A stretch of 64,000 nt of DNA from Duganella sp. SG902. Lineage in GTDB: Bacteria > Pseudomonadota > Gammaproteobacteria > Burkholderiales > Burkholderiaceae_D. The stretch is taken from contig NZ_JABMJK010000017.1 of the NCBI RefSeq assembly GCF_013376005.1, positions 1-64,000 on the forward strand, read 5' to 3'. Positions 25,318-35,521 of this stretch are shown here, piece after piece (position 1 is the stretch's first letter; each line of letters opens with the position of its first letter). Both the position numbers and the translations under genes were made by a program. The notes below the pieces were generated by a model that did no database searches, was not told the DNA's origin, and saw only the letters and a list, made by a program, of their open reading frames with translations.

Positions 25318-25962
25318 TCAAATGTAGTAGGCCGTGCTGGTCATGACTTTGCCCATGACCGACATGGCGGCCTGCACCGGCGCCGGCACGGCGGCGGCGC
25401 CGAGTCGCTGGGCGGCGGCGCCATGCTCGATTTCGTCGATGCGCATCTGGTCGACGATGGCGCGCGATTTGGCGTCCTGCGGCGGCAGCTTGTCCAGATG
25501 GCTTTCCAGGTGCGCCTCGACCTGCCGCTCCGTCTCCACCACGAAGCCCAGGCTGCGGGCGTCGCCCAGCACCGCCGCTACCGTCCCCAGCGCGTAAGCG
25601 CCCGCATAGAACAGCGGATTCAATACGCTGATGTGCGAGTTCAGCTCCTCCAGGCGCTGCGCGGTCCACGCCAGGTGATCCTCTTCCTCGCGGCTGGAAT
25701 GCTCGAACTGTTCGCGGATCCGCTCGGTGCGGGCGAAGCGCGCCTGCGCGTTGTACAGCGCCTGCGCGCACACCTCCCCCACGTGGTTCACACGCATCAG
25801 GCCGGCGGCATGACGGCATTCGGCTTCGCTCATCTCGGCGTCCGGCGCATGGGCCGCCGGCGTCGGTCGCGACGCCGAAGCAACGCCGGTGACCACGCGC
25901 AGCGCCTTGTCGGCGCCGGCAATGAAACGGTCCAGGGGAGTGTGATGATGATGTGCGGCCAT
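25318..25962 (-). CDS. coq7: 2-polyprenyl-3-methyl-6-methoxy-1,4-benzoquinone monooxygenase
   Basis: A 214-residue di-iron hydroxylase for the penultimate ring hydroxylation of ubiquinone. The helical bundle carries the iron ligands in AECRHAAGLMRVNHVGEVCAQ (E...H region), SREEEDHLAWTAQRL and RIDEIEHGAAAQRLGA. Betaproteobacteria use Coq7 where E. coli uses the flavoprotein UbiF. I take the ATG at 25962; a TTG two codons earlier is possible. The sequence MAAHHHH at the start is natural, not a tag. Confidence 0.95.
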   Translation of the reverse strand: MAAHHHHTPLDRFIAGADKALRVVTGVASASRPTPAAHAPDAEMSEAECRHAAGLMRVNHVGEVCAQALYNAQARFARTERIREQFEHSSREEEDHLAWTAQRLEELNSHISVLNPLFYAGAYALGTVAAVLGDARSLGFVVETERQVEAHLESHLDKLPPQDAKSRAIVDQMRIDEIEHGAAAQRLGAAAVPAPVQAAMSVMGKVMTSTAYYI

Positions 25963-25997
25963 GTGCAAACCCGTGTCTTCAGATGGAAAGCCACATT

Positions 25998-26432
25998 TTA
26001 ACCGGCGTCCGCCTCTTCACGCAGCTGACGCTGGCGCTCGATGTAGTCGGCCACCGGCCCGCGCACGTCGATTTTGGAGATGTCTTTCGCCACCCCCAGG
26101 TTCAGGCCCAGCAGGAAGGGGATGTTCTCCAGCGGCACCTCGGTGCAATGCTCGCCAAACGCCTTCAGGAAGCGCTTCGACTCGACCACCTTCACCACCT
26201 TCTCCCCGCTCATGTACTGCAGGATGCTGGTGATGCTGTGCCCCTTGCCGATGCTGTGGTAGATGAAACGGTTGAAATCGCGGTCCAGCTGCTTGAAGTC
26301 CAGGGTTTCCTTGGTCATCAGCCCCGACAGGTAGTACAGTCCCAGCGCCACGCGGAAGAAACCGGTGGCCTCGTCGCGGTCGACGCCACTCTGCATCACA
26401 GCCAGTATTTTTTCCTTCAGATGCGGATTCAT
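25998..26432 (-). CDS. Conserved hypothetical protein
   Basis: A 144-residue soluble, mainly alpha-helical protein with no signal peptide, no cysteine-rich motif and one cysteine only. I do not recognise its family. Segments such as GFFRVALGLYYLSGLMTKE and HSIGKGHSITSILQYMSG look like packed helices rather than membrane segments. AGGGAG before the ATG supports translation. It sits upstream of coq7 on the same strand (35-base gap) and is divergent from the NatA-like ATPase gene. A link to either neighbour is unproven. Confidence 0.7.
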   Translation of the reverse strand: MNPHLKEKILAVMQSGVDRDEATGFFRVALGLYYLSGLMTKETLDFKQLDRDFNRFIYHSIGKGHSITSILQYMSGEKVVKVVESKRFLKAFGEHCTEVPLENIPFLLGLNLGVAKDISKIDVRGPVADYIERQRQLREEADAG

Positions 26433-26544
26433 ATTTCAGTTCGCTCCCTTGTGCGACTATAGCAAGAGTTGCGTGGAACCAGTAGCTTGCGTGCAAGAAT
26501 TTTGACATGCTATTCTTGAAACTTTTAAACCTGAGGCAACCACG

Positions 26545-27324
<780 letters not shown>

Positions 27325-27327
27325 GCC

Positions 27328-28524
27328 ATGTGGACCATCTACCTCAAGGAACTACTGGAACTGGCGCGCGACCGCCGCACCTTCTTCTTCACCGTCTTCA
27401 TCCCGGTGTTCGCCATGCCGCTGATCTTCGCCGGCTTCGGCTTCCTGTCTTCCAGCATGTTCAAGCAAGCCAGCACCGCCGACATGGCCTACGCCATCTT
27501 CGGCAAGGAGCACGCGCCGCAGCTGGCCGAGCGCTTCGCCAGGGAAAAAGGCTTCCACGAAATCACGCTGGCCAGCCCGGAAGAAATCAAGGCCGCCATC
27601 GCCGCCGAGCGCATCAAGTTCGCGCTGGTGATCCCGCCCGGCCTCAACGACCGCCTGAGCACGCTACAACAAGGCGCGATCCAGTTGCACTACAACAGCG
27701 CCGCCACCGTTGACCTGACCCGCAAGCGCGTGCAGTCGGTGATCGGCAACGAAAACCGCGCGCTGCGCGAGCACGCCCTGTCCGCCTTCAACCTCAACCA
27801 GCGGCAGCTGGCGTTCGCGCTCGATCCCATCATGTTGGAAGACCATTCCACCGCCGACAAGCGCGAGCAGATGGGCGCGGTGGTCGGCGGCATGTTGCCC
27901 TACGTGCTGCTGATGGTGTGCCTGATGGCGGCGATGTATCCGGCGATCGACACCGGCGCCGGCGAGAAGGAACGCGGCACGCTGGAAACCCTGCTGCTGG
28001 CGCCGGTCTCGCGCACCGCCATCGTGCTGGCCAAGTTCCTGATGCTGTTCACTGTCGGCCTGACCTCGGCGCTGCTAATGATCGTCAGCGTCGGCCTGCT
28101 GCTGCACTTCTTCGGCCACGCCATCGGCGGCGACGTGGTGCAGATGGTGCGCGCCATCGGCCCGCTCGATCTGGCCATGGTGGCGCTGATGCTGGTGCCG
28201 ACCGCCGCCATCTTCGCCGCCATCCTGCTGTCGCTGTCGATCTACGCCAAGAGCTACAAGGAGGCGGCCGGTCTGATTTCGCCGCTGATGCTGGTCACCA
28301 TCATGCCAACGCTGGTGGCCCTGCTGCCGGGCGTGGAGCTGAACTGGAAATGGGCCATGCTGCCGCTCACCAACGTCGCGCTGGCGATGAAGGAACTGGT
28401 CAAGGGCACCATGGACTACCGCATGTTCTCCGTGATATTACTGTCCACAACGTTGACCGCCGGCCTGTTGCTGGCCCTGTGCCGCTGGTGGTTCAACCGC
28501 GAGCAGGTTTTGTTTAGGAATTGA
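27328..28524 (+). CDS. natB: ABC-2 type permease, NatB-like
   Basis: A 398-residue permease with one N-terminal membrane segment (about 22-42), a large extracytoplasmic domain (about 45-190) and five or six further segments from about 190 to 390, the ABC-2/NatB layout. The signature GAGEKERGTLETLLLAPVSR is the conserved coupling loop of this family. It follows natA with a 3-base gap. Together they form a two-gene exporter, by analogy for sodium or for a small hydrophobic compound. Confidence 0.85.
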   Translation: MWTIYLKELLELARDRRTFFFTVFIPVFAMPLIFAGFGFLSSSMFKQASTADMAYAIFGKEHAPQLAERFAREKGFHEITLASPEEIKAAIAAERIKFALVIPPGLNDRLSTLQQGAIQLHYNSAATVDLTRKRVQSVIGNENRALREHALSAFNLNQRQLAFALDPIMLEDHSTADKREQMGAVVGGMLPYVLLMVCLMAAMYPAIDTGAGEKERGTLETLLLAPVSRTAIVLAKFLMLFTVGLTSALLMIVSVGLLLHFFGHAIGGDVVQMVRAIGPLDLAMVALMLVPTAAIFAAILLSLSIYAKSYKEAAGLISPLMLVTIMPTLVALLPGVELNWKWAMLPLTNVALAMKELVKGTMDYRMFSVILLSTTLTAGLLLALCRWWFNREQVLFRN

Positions 28525-28691
28525 ATAAGTTGTCTATTCAACTACGCTTCCGGCTGAACGGCCTGTTCCGCCAATTCTGCACTTTGGCGCACCATTTTGC
28601 CTTCCATCGCAATGGCGCCCCTCCTGTGGATCAAATTCAATACAATGCCATCATGTGAAAAGTGGTTTGTCGCGCAGAATCAGGAGTTAGT

Positions 28692-29585
28692 ATGGAATTA
28701 AGCATCAGCAACTTGTCCAAAACCTATAGCAACGGAGTCGTGGCTTTGGACAACATTTCGCTCACCATCCCGACCGGGATGTTCGGCTTGCTCGGCCCCA
28801 ATGGCGCCGGCAAATCGACGCTGATGCGCACCCTCGCCACCTTGCAGGAATGCGATTCCGGCTCGGTCTTCTTTGGCGACCTCGACGTGCTGGACGAAAA
28901 AGATGAAATCCGCCGCCTGCTGGGCTATCTGCCGCAGGACTTCGGCGTCTACCCGAAAGTGACCGCTTACGAACTGCTGGACCACTTCGCCGTGCTCAAG
29001 GGCCTGAGCAACCGCAACCGCCGGCGCGAGGTGGTGGACGGCCTGCTGCAACAAACCAATCTGTTCGAGGTGCGCCACCAGCGCCTGGGGGGCTTCTCGG
29101 GCGGCATGCGCCAGCGTTTCGGCATCGCCCAGGCGCTGCTGGGCGATCCGAAACTGATCATCGTCGACGAGCCGACCGCCGGCCTCGACCCGCAGGAGCG
29201 CGTGCGCTTCCACAACCTGCTGTCCGATATCGGCGAGGACAAGACCGTGATCCTGTCCACCCACATCGTGTCCGACGTGGCCGACCTGTGCGCCAACATG
29301 GCCATCATCAACAAGGGCCACCTGCTGCTGTGCGGGCCCACGCAGGAACTGATCCACGAAGTCAGCGACAAGATCTGGGCCCGCTTCATCAACAAGGCCG
29401 ACCTGCCCTCGTTCCAGCTGCGCCACCCGGTGATCTCGTCGCGCCTGCTGTCCGGCCGCACCCTGATCCACGTCTACAGCGACACCGATCCCGGCGACGG
29501 CTTCGAGGAAGCAATCGGCGACCTGGAAGACGTCTACTTCGCCACCATCGCCGGCCGCCACCGCGCCGCGAACAGCTGCGATTAA
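28692..29585 (+). CDS. ABC transporter ATP-binding protein (partner of the M1-fusion permease)
   Basis: A 297-residue ATPase with Walker A GLLGPNGAGKSTLMRTL, signature GFSGGMRQRFG, Walker B LIIVDEPTAGLDPQE and switch histidine in LSTHIVSDVADL. The extra C-terminal 75 residues are typical of bacitracin/lantibiotic-export-like ATPases. AGGAG precedes the ATG at 28692. It is 9 bases upstream of the permease/aminopeptidase fusion, so these two form the second ABC unit, distinct from the natAB-like pair. Confidence 0.88.
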   Translation: MELSISNLSKTYSNGVVALDNISLTIPTGMFGLLGPNGAGKSTLMRTLATLQECDSGSVFFGDLDVLDEKDEIRRLLGYLPQDFGVYPKVTAYELLDHFAVLKGLSNRNRRREVVDGLLQQTNLFEVRHQRLGGFSGGMRQRFGIAQALLGDPKLIIVDEPTAGLDPQERVRFHNLLSDIGEDKTVILSTHIVSDVADLCANMAIINKGHLLLCGPTQELIHEVSDKIWARFINKADLPSFQLRHPVISSRLLSGRTLIHVYSDTDPGDGFEEAIGDLEDVYFATIAGRHRAANSCD

Positions 29586-29594
29586 GGGCGCATC

Positions 29595-32500
29595 ATGTTT
29601 GCCATCGCCTTTTTTGAAGCGCGCCAGCGCCTCAAGCTCTTATCCACTTGGGTGTACTTCTTCGGCTTCCTGGCCCTGACCATGTTGTGGATGGCCGCCG
29701 CCGGCGGCTTCTTCAAAGGCGCCTCGGTCACCTTCGGCAGCCAGCTGATCGACTCGCCGCGCTCGCTGATGTTCACCACCAGCTTCCTCGGCTCGCTGGG
29801 CGTGATCGTGATCGCCGCCATGATGGGGCGCTCGGTGCAGCAGGACTTCGAGTACGACATGCAGCACTTCTTCTTCAGCGCGCCGATCAAGAAACACCAG
29901 TACATGTTCGGCCGCTTCCTGGGCGCCTACCTGACGCTGGCGGTGATCTTCACCAGCATCCTGCTCGGCGCCTGGCTGGGCAGCTTCATCCCCGGCATCG
30001 ACCCCGAGCGGCTGGCGCATGCGGACGCGATCGCCTACCTGATCCCCTACCTGATCGTCATCCTGCCCAACATCTTCATCTTCGGCGCCGTGTTCTTCAT
30101 CCTGGCCGCGCTGACGCGGCGCATGCTGCCGGTCTACATCTCCAGCGTGGTGATGCTGATCGGCTACATGGTGGCGCCCGGCCTGGCGCGCGACCTCGAC
30201 TACAAGACCTTCGCCGCCCTGATCGACCCGTTCGGCACCACCGCCGTGATCCGCCTGACCGAGTACTGGCCCATCATCGAGCGCAATTTCCGCCTGTTCC
30301 TGCCGGAAGGCGTGTACCTGCTGAACCGCGTGATCTGGGCCTCGGCCGCCCTGGTCGGCCTGCTGGTCGGCTACTGGCGCTTCCACTTCATCGCCACCAG
30401 CGACAGCGGCCACGGCAAGCGCGGCAGCACCGGCGAGGGCGAGATCCCACAGCACCTGTCGCACACCTCCACCAGCACGCGGGAAAAGCCCGACTTCGCC
30501 GCGCGCAGCCTCGGCTGGCTGCTGCTGCGCTCCAGCTGGCTCAACCTGCGCGAGACCACCAAGAACATCTACTTCCTCGTGATCGTGCTGGCAGGCGTGC
30601 TGATGATGGGCGCCGCCTCGCTCGACCTCGGCTCGATGTACGGCACCAACACCTATCCGGTCACCTACCAGGTGCTGGAAGTGGTGAGCGAAACCTTCGC
30701 CCTGTTCATGATGGTGATCACCACCTTCTACGCCGGCGAGCTGATCTGGCGCGAGCGCGAGGCCCACATGGGCCAGATGCTGGACGCCATGCCGGTGCCG
30801 AGCTGGCTGCCGCTGCTGTCCAAGCTGTTCGCGCTGATCGGCCTGCAGGCCTTGCTGATGGTGATCGTGATGCTGACCGGCATGGCGGTGCAGGTGTTCC
30901 AGGGCTACTTCCTGCTGCAGCCGGGCCTGTACCTATACCACCTGTTCCTGGTGCAGATGCCGGGCTACGCGCTGACCGCCGTACTGGCGATCGCGCTGCA
31001 GGTGCTGATCAACCAGCGCTACATCGCCTACTTCGCGATGATCGTCTACTACATCATCAGCGTGACCGCGCCCGGCATCGGCCTCGACAACCCGATGCTG
31101 GTGTATGGCAACATACCCAGCATCACCTACTCCGCCATGAACGGCTACGGCCACTTCCTGCTGCGGGAGCGCTGGTACGAGGCATACTGGGGCGGCGCGG
31201 CGCTGCTGCTGATCGTGCTGTCATTGCTGTTCTGGGCGCGCGGCACCAACGACGGCTGGCGCCAGCGCCTGCAACTGGCGCGCCACGCGCTGACCATGCC
31301 GGTGCTGAGCACCATCGCCGTGGGGGTGCTGATCTTCGCCGGCGCCGGCGGCGTGCTGTTCTACAACCAGTACGTGGCGGACTGCTTCAAGTCGGCCTAT
31401 CACAAGGAAACTGAAAAGGCCGACTACGAGCGCAAGTACAAGCAATACGCCGTGCTGCCGCAGCCGCGCATCACCGACGTCAAGCTCAACGTCGACATCT
31501 GGCCTGAAAAGCGCTCGCTGATCGTCAAGGGACGCTACGTGCTGCAGAACAAAACCACACAGCCGGTCAGCGACATCATCGTCTCGCAGGACAACAGCGT
31601 GGCGCAGTACCGCGTGCGCTTCAGCCAGGAGGTGCGCAACGGCCTGCAGGACAGCGAGCTGGGCTTCTACAGCTACAAGCTGAGCAAGCCGCTGGCGCCG
31701 GGCGCGCAGCTGGCCATGGAGTTTGAGATCAGCTACGCGCCGCAGGGCATCCTGGGCCTGGGCCGCGACACGCCGGTGATCGGCAACGGCAGCTTCTTCA
31801 ACAACGGCATCATGCCGCACATCGGCTACCAGCAGGAATGGGAACTGAACGATGCGCGCGACCGCAAGAAGCACAAGCTGGTGGCGCGCGAACGCATGCT
31901 GCCGCGCGACGACCCGGCCGGCCTGGCCAACAACTTCACCGGCAACGACGCCGACTGGATCAGCTTTGACGCCACCGTCAGCACCAGCGCCGACCAGACC
32001 GCGATCGCGCCGGGCATGCTGGTCAAGGACTGGACCAGCAAGGGACGCCGCTACTTCCACTACAAGATGGATCAGCCGATGCTGAACATGTACGCCTTCC
32101 AGTCGGCGCGCTACCTGGTCAAGCGCGACTGGTGGCAGGACGTGGGCATCGAGCTGTACTACCATCCGGGCCACGAGTACAACCTCGAGCGCATGGACAA
32201 GGGCATCAAGGAATCGCTGGACTACTACACGAAGAATTTTGGGCCGTATCAGCACAAGCTGGTGCGCATCGTCGAGTTCCCGCGCTACTCGCAGTTCGCG
32301 CAATCGTATCCGAACACCATTCCGTATTCGGAATCGGTGGGCTTTATCGCCAAGGTCAACGACAAGAATCCCAAGGATCTGGACTACCCGTTCTACATCA
32401 CCGCGCATGAGGTGGCGCACCAGTGGTGGGGCCATCAGCTGGTGGGCGGCAACACGCGCGGCGGCACCGTGCTGAGCGAAACGCTGGCCGAATATTCGGC

Positions 32501-33179
32501 GCTGATGGTGATGAAGAAGAACTTCGGCGCCAGCAAAATGCGCCGCTTCCTGCACTACGATCTGGACCAGTACCTGCTCGGCCGCGCGCTGGAGCGCAAG
32601 AAGGAACTGCCGCTGGCGGAGAACGAGAACCAGAACTACATCCAGTACCGCAAGGGCAGCCTGGCGATGTACCAGTTGCAGGACATCCTGGGTGAAGCCA
32701 AGGTCAACGCCGCGCTGAAGGACATCCTGAACCAGTATGGCCGCAAGTCCGGCCCGTATCCGAGCGTGACGGTGCTGGTGGACGCCCTGCGCAAGGTGAC
32801 GCCGCCGGATCAGGCCTACCTGATCGACGACCTGTTCAACCACATCGTGCTGTATGAAAACCACGCCACCTTGGCCACCGCGCGCAAGCTGAGCGATGGA
32901 CGTTACGAGGTCAGCTTCACGGTCAGCGCCTCCAAGGTACGCGCCGGCGAGCAAGGCGAGGAGAAAGACGTGCCGCTGCGCGACTGGATCGACGTCGGCG
33001 TCGACGACAAGGAAGGCAACAGCCTGCTGCGCGAGCGCATGCTGATCACGCAGAAGGAAAACCGCTATACGGTGATCGTCAACGGCCGCCCGGCGAAAGC
33101 GGGCATCGATCCCGACAACAAACTGATCGACCGCAAGCCCGACGACAATCTGATCAACGTCGAACTGCAAGCACAGTAA
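29595..33179 (+). CDS. ABC-2 permease fused to an M1-family aminopeptidase
   Basis: A 1194-residue fusion. Residues 1-270 and about 310-590 hold two ABC-2-like membrane halves of roughly six hydrophobic segments each, joined by a hydrophilic linker. Residues about 610-1194 are a predicted extracytoplasmic M1 metallopeptidase. Zinc motif: HEVAHQWWGH (H938, E939, H942) with the third ligand in SETLAEY. Two oddities stand out: the spacing to that glutamate is 19 residues rather than the usual 18, and the GAMEN substrate motif is replaced by a segment reading IPYSESVGF. The family is known from genomes but its transport substrate and peptidase role are unknown. The ATPase gene just upstream is its evident partner. 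Confidence 0.88.
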   Translation: MFAIAFFEARQRLKLLSTWVYFFGFLALTMLWMAAAGGFFKGASVTFGSQLIDSPRSLMFTTSFLGSLGVIVIAAMMGRSVQQDFEYDMQHFFFSAPIKKHQYMFGRFLGAYLTLAVIFTSILLGAWLGSFIPGIDPERLAHADAIAYLIPYLIVILPNIFIFGAVFFILAALTRRMLPVYISSVVMLIGYMVAPGLARDLDYKTFAALIDPFGTTAVIRLTEYWPIIERNFRLFLPEGVYLLNRVIWASAALVGLLVGYWRFHFIATSDSGHGKRGSTGEGEIPQHLSHTSTSTREKPDFAARSLGWLLLRSSWLNLRETTKNIYFLVIVLAGVLMMGAASLDLGSMYGTNTYPVTYQVLEVVSETFALFMMVITTFYAGELIWREREAHMGQMLDAMPVPSWLPLLSKLFALIGLQALLMVIVMLTGMAVQVFQGYFLLQPGLYLYHLFLVQMPGYALTAVLAIALQVLINQRYIAYFAMIVYYIISVTAPGIGLDNPMLVYGNIPSITYSAMNGYGHFLLRERWYEAYWGGAALLLIVLSLLFWARGTNDGWRQRLQLARHALTMPVLSTIAVGVLIFAGAGGVLFYNQYVADCFKSAYHKETEKADYERKYKQYAVLPQPRITDVKLNVDIWPEKRSLIVKGRYVLQNKTTQPVSDIIVSQDNSVAQYRVRFSQEVRNGLQDSELGFYSYKLSKPLAPGAQLAMEFEISYAPQGILGLGRDTPVIGNGSFFNNGIMPHIGYQQEWELNDARDRKKHKLVARERMLPRDDPAGLANNFTGNDADWISFDATVSTSADQTAIAPGMLVKDWTSKGRRYFHYKMDQPMLNMYAFQSARYLVKRDWWQDVGIELYYHPGHEYNLERMDKGIKESLDYYTKNFGPYQHKLVRIVEFPRYSQFAQSYPNTIPYSESVGFIAKVNDKNPKDLDYPFYITAHEVAHQWWGHQLVGGNTRGGTVLSETLAEYSALMVMKKNFGASKMRRFLHYDLDQYLLGRALERKKELPLAENENQNYIQYRKGSLAMYQLQDILGEAKVNAALKDILNQYGRKSGPYPSVTVLVDALRKVTPPDQAYLIDDLFNHIVLYENHATLATARKLSDGRYEVSFTVSASKVRAGEQGEEKDVPLRDWIDVGVDDKEGNSLLRERMLITQKENRYTVIVNGRPAKAGIDPDNKLIDRKPDDNLINVELQAQ

Positions 33180-33182
33180 GCA

Positions 33183-33271
33183 CGTCATTCCGGCGAAGGC
33201 CGGAATCCATGGAGCGCACGAGCCGTGTTAACGCATGCGTTCCATGGGTTCCGGCTTTCGCCGGAACGACG
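33183..33271. repeat. 89-bp palindromic repeat (ATTCCGGC family), copy A
   Basis: Starts CGTCATTCCGGCGAAGGCCGG and ends in GTTCCGGCTTTCGCCGGAACG-like sequence, with CCATGGA/CCATGGG-flanked inner arms around GTGTTAACGC. It contains two nested ATTCCGGC hairpins that also pair with each other. It lies between the M1-fusion and MCP stop codons. It has the same length as the copy at 56893-56981. Confidence 0.85.
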
Positions 33272-33275
33272 GTAC

Positions 33276-34844
33276 TTAGCGGAGCTGCAGGCGGGCGGAT
33301 GGGCCTTCCTGCAGCTTGAACACCGACACAATCGCCGTCAGCGTATCGGCCTGGTCGTGCAGCGACGATGCCGCCGCCGCGGCCTCCTCCACCAGCGCCG
33401 CGTTCTGCTGCGTCACCTGATCCATCTGGCCGATGGCCTGGTTCACCTGCTCGATGCCGCTGCTCTGCTCCAGCGAGGCGGAGGTGATCTCGCCCACGAT
33501 GTCGGTCACGCGCTGGATGCTGTCCACCACCTCGTGCATGGTGGCGCCGGCCTGGGTCACCAGCGCGCTGCCCGCGTTCACCTTTTCCAGCGAATCATCG
33601 ATCAGCGACTTGATCTCCTTGGCCGCCGCCGCGCTGCGCTGCGCCAGGTTGCGCACCTCCGACGCCACCACCGCGAACCCGCGGCCCTGCTCGCCCGCGC
33701 GCGCCGCTTCGACGGCCGCGTTCAACGCCAGGATATTGGTCTGGAACGCGATGCCATCGATCACACTGATGATGTCGGCGATCTTGCGCGACGAACCGGT
33801 GATCGCGTCCATGGTGTCCACCACTTCAGACACCACGCCGCCACCGCGCTGCGCCACTTCCGACGCCTTCACCGCCAGCTGATTGGCCTGGCGCGCGTTG
33901 TCGGCGTTCTGCTTCACGGTCGCGGTCAGCTCCTCCATCGACGACGCGGTCTCCTCCAGGCTGGAGGCCTGCTCCTCGGTCCGGCCCGACAGATCCAGGT
34001 TGCCGGCCGCTATCTGGCTCGACGCGGTCGAGATGCTTTCGGTGCCGTTGCGCACCTCGGTGACGATGCTGATCAGGCCATCATTCATCTTCTGCAGGGC
34101 ATCCAGCAGGCGGCCGGTTTCGTCGGTGCTGCTGACTTCGATATGCGAGGTCAAATCCTTGTGCGCCACGGCCACGGCGATATCCACCGCCTGCCCCAGC
34201 GGCACGGTGATGCCGCGCGTCAGGCGCCACGCGCACACCACGCCCAGCGCCAGCACCACCAGCCCGAACACCACCATGAACGTGCGGTTGCTTTCGTAAA
34301 GCGCTTCAATCCGCTCGGCGTTGGCGTCGATGCGCTTGCGCTGCAAGTCGAGCAGGCCGCTCAGCGAGCCCAGATAGGCCTTGCCATCCGGCGTGAAGCG
34401 CTTGTCCAGCACCTCGGCCGCCTCCTCGAACTTGCCTTCCTTTTTCAAGGCCACGATGGCGTCGCGCGACGCCAGGTAGCGCTTGCGGTTGTCCATCATG
34501 GCGGCGAACAGAGCTTTTTCCTCATCGCTTTCCAACAGCGGCTCCACCTTTTTCTGCAGGCCGTTGACCTCGGCCGTGGACGACGCGGTCTCCTCGGCGA
34601 AGAACGGCCCCAGCGACGGATCCGAGCTCTTGGAGATGGCCGACGTGCGGCGCACGCTGGTGTGAATCAAACGATACCAATCCGAAATCATGCGTTCCTT
34701 CGCCAGCGGCTGCTGCATCATCTCGCGCGTGGCGGTGGCCACCGTGTGCATGTGACGGATGCCAATCACCGTCATCAGGATCATTAACGCCAATACCAAG
34801 CCAAAGCCCGCCGCAAGGCGCGTGCCGATTTTTAAATTTTTCAT
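33276..34844 (-). CDS. Methyl-accepting chemotaxis protein
   Basis: A 522-residue chemoreceptor with transmembrane helices near residues 7-28 and 188-210 bracketing a periplasmic four-helix (4HB_MCP) sensor. A HAMP domain (about 210-265) and a long cytoplasmic coiled coil follow, whose tip is the conserved IAFQTNILALNAAVEAARAG. It ends in FKLQEGPSARLQLR without the NWETF pentapeptide that recruits CheR/CheB, so adaptation must rely on other receptors. The ligand is unknown. It stands alone, far from any che operon in this window. Confidence 0.93.
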   Translation of the reverse strand: MKNLKIGTRLAAGFGLVLALMILMTVIGIRHMHTVATATREMMQQPLAKERMISDWYRLIHTSVRRTSAISKSSDPSLGPFFAEETASSTAEVNGLQKKVEPLLESDEEKALFAAMMDNRKRYLASRDAIVALKKEGKFEEAAEVLDKRFTPDGKAYLGSLSGLLDLQRKRIDANAERIEALYESNRTFMVVFGLVVLALGVVCAWRLTRGITVPLGQAVDIAVAVAHKDLTSHIEVSSTDETGRLLDALQKMNDGLISIVTEVRNGTESISTASSQIAAGNLDLSGRTEEQASSLEETASSMEELTATVKQNADNARQANQLAVKASEVAQRGGGVVSEVVDTMDAITGSSRKIADIISVIDGIAFQTNILALNAAVEAARAGEQGRGFAVVASEVRNLAQRSAAAAKEIKSLIDDSLEKVNAGSALVTQAGATMHEVVDSIQRVTDIVGEITSASLEQSSGIEQVNQAIGQMDQVTQQNAALVEEAAAAASSLHDQADTLTAIVSVFKLQEGPSARLQLR

Positions 34845-34969
34845 GATGAGTGCGCCCGCGAGCGCTATGGAATTAAAGAAGCGTTACCACTATTGAAACT
34901 GCGATTCGGGTAGAAGAGGTGTAATTACCCTAAAGAATCAACAGTTTATCACAGCAACTAATTCAGCGC

Positions 34970-35455
34970 TTACACGCTAATGGAGAGGGAGTTGACCAGC
35001 CCCATGTCATAGGAGCTTGAGACGACCGTGCTGGCCAGATTGGGATTGGTTTTCAGCAATTCCGCCCAGTTGGCGGATGCCTGTTCAGACAAGGCGCTGC
35101 TGAAGGTGCCAGCGCTGTTGTAGATGCCGGACGCGGCCGGGTTGGTGGCCAGCGTCGAGACGATCCCCTGGTCCAGCGCCTGCTGCGCCGTGGTGGAAGT
35201 GTCAACATTGCTGCCCTCTTCCGGCACGCTGACCGGCTCCTCCACCGTCCCTGCCTGCTGCAGCGCGGTGAGCAGGCCGCTCGGCGTGTACACCGTGGCG
35301 CCGGTTGAGCCGCCCAGCGAAGCCACCACCGCCGACTGCGCCGACAAGCTCACCGCTTGCGACGACAACGCCGCGGCCGACGACGCCGGGGAGACGGTCG
35401 GAACATACGGCTGGTAGGCCGCATTGGAGGTAACGGTGTTGAGCGAGACGGTCAT
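34970..35455 (-). CDS. Ala/Ser-rich hypothetical protein
   Basis: A 161-residue protein rich in Ala, Ser, Thr and Val, with no cysteine, no signal peptide and no membrane segment; few basic residues, so acidic overall. I do not recognise a family. The N-terminal half (MTVSLNTVTSNAAYQPYVP onward) looks disordered, and the C-terminal half (EQASANWAELLKTNPNLAST) has helical character. The composition and the lack of a cleavable leader recall flagellar-type or type I-exported proteins, but no export motif is certain. Oxalobacteraceae carry similar orphan proteins. Confidence 0.6.
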   Translation of the reverse strand: MTVSLNTVTSNAAYQPYVPTVSPASSAAALSSQAVSLSAQSAVVASLGGSTGATVYTPSGLLTALQQAGTVEEPVSVPEEGSNVDTSTTAQQALDQGIVSTLATNPAASGIYNSAGTFSSALSEQASANWAELLKTNPNLASTVVSSSYDMGLVNSLSISV

Positions 35456-35473
35456 GATGTCTTCAATATAGCA

Positions 35474-35506
35474 CTAAACCGGGCGTTTTGTAGGCGCCCG
35501 GTTTAG
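35474..35506 (-). terminator. Hairpin terminator after the coiled-coil secreted protein
   Basis: CTAAACCGGGCG (35474-35485) pairs perfectly with CGCCCGGTTTAG (35495-35506) around a 9-base loop. It lies 16 bases past the stop at 35522. There is no strong T run, so its efficiency is uncertain. Confidence 0.6.
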
Positions 35507-35521
35507 TTACAGAAAACGCAA

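Noticed and set aside
28521..28541. TTGAATA/TATTCAA inverted repeat at the natB stop codon as a terminator
   Set aside because: The stem is only 7 A/T-rich pairs and no T run follows.
34845..34969. Possible sigma-28 (FliA) promoter for the chemoreceptor
   Set aside because: A TAAA-N15 arrangement exists, but the -10 half matches the consensus at only about half its positions.
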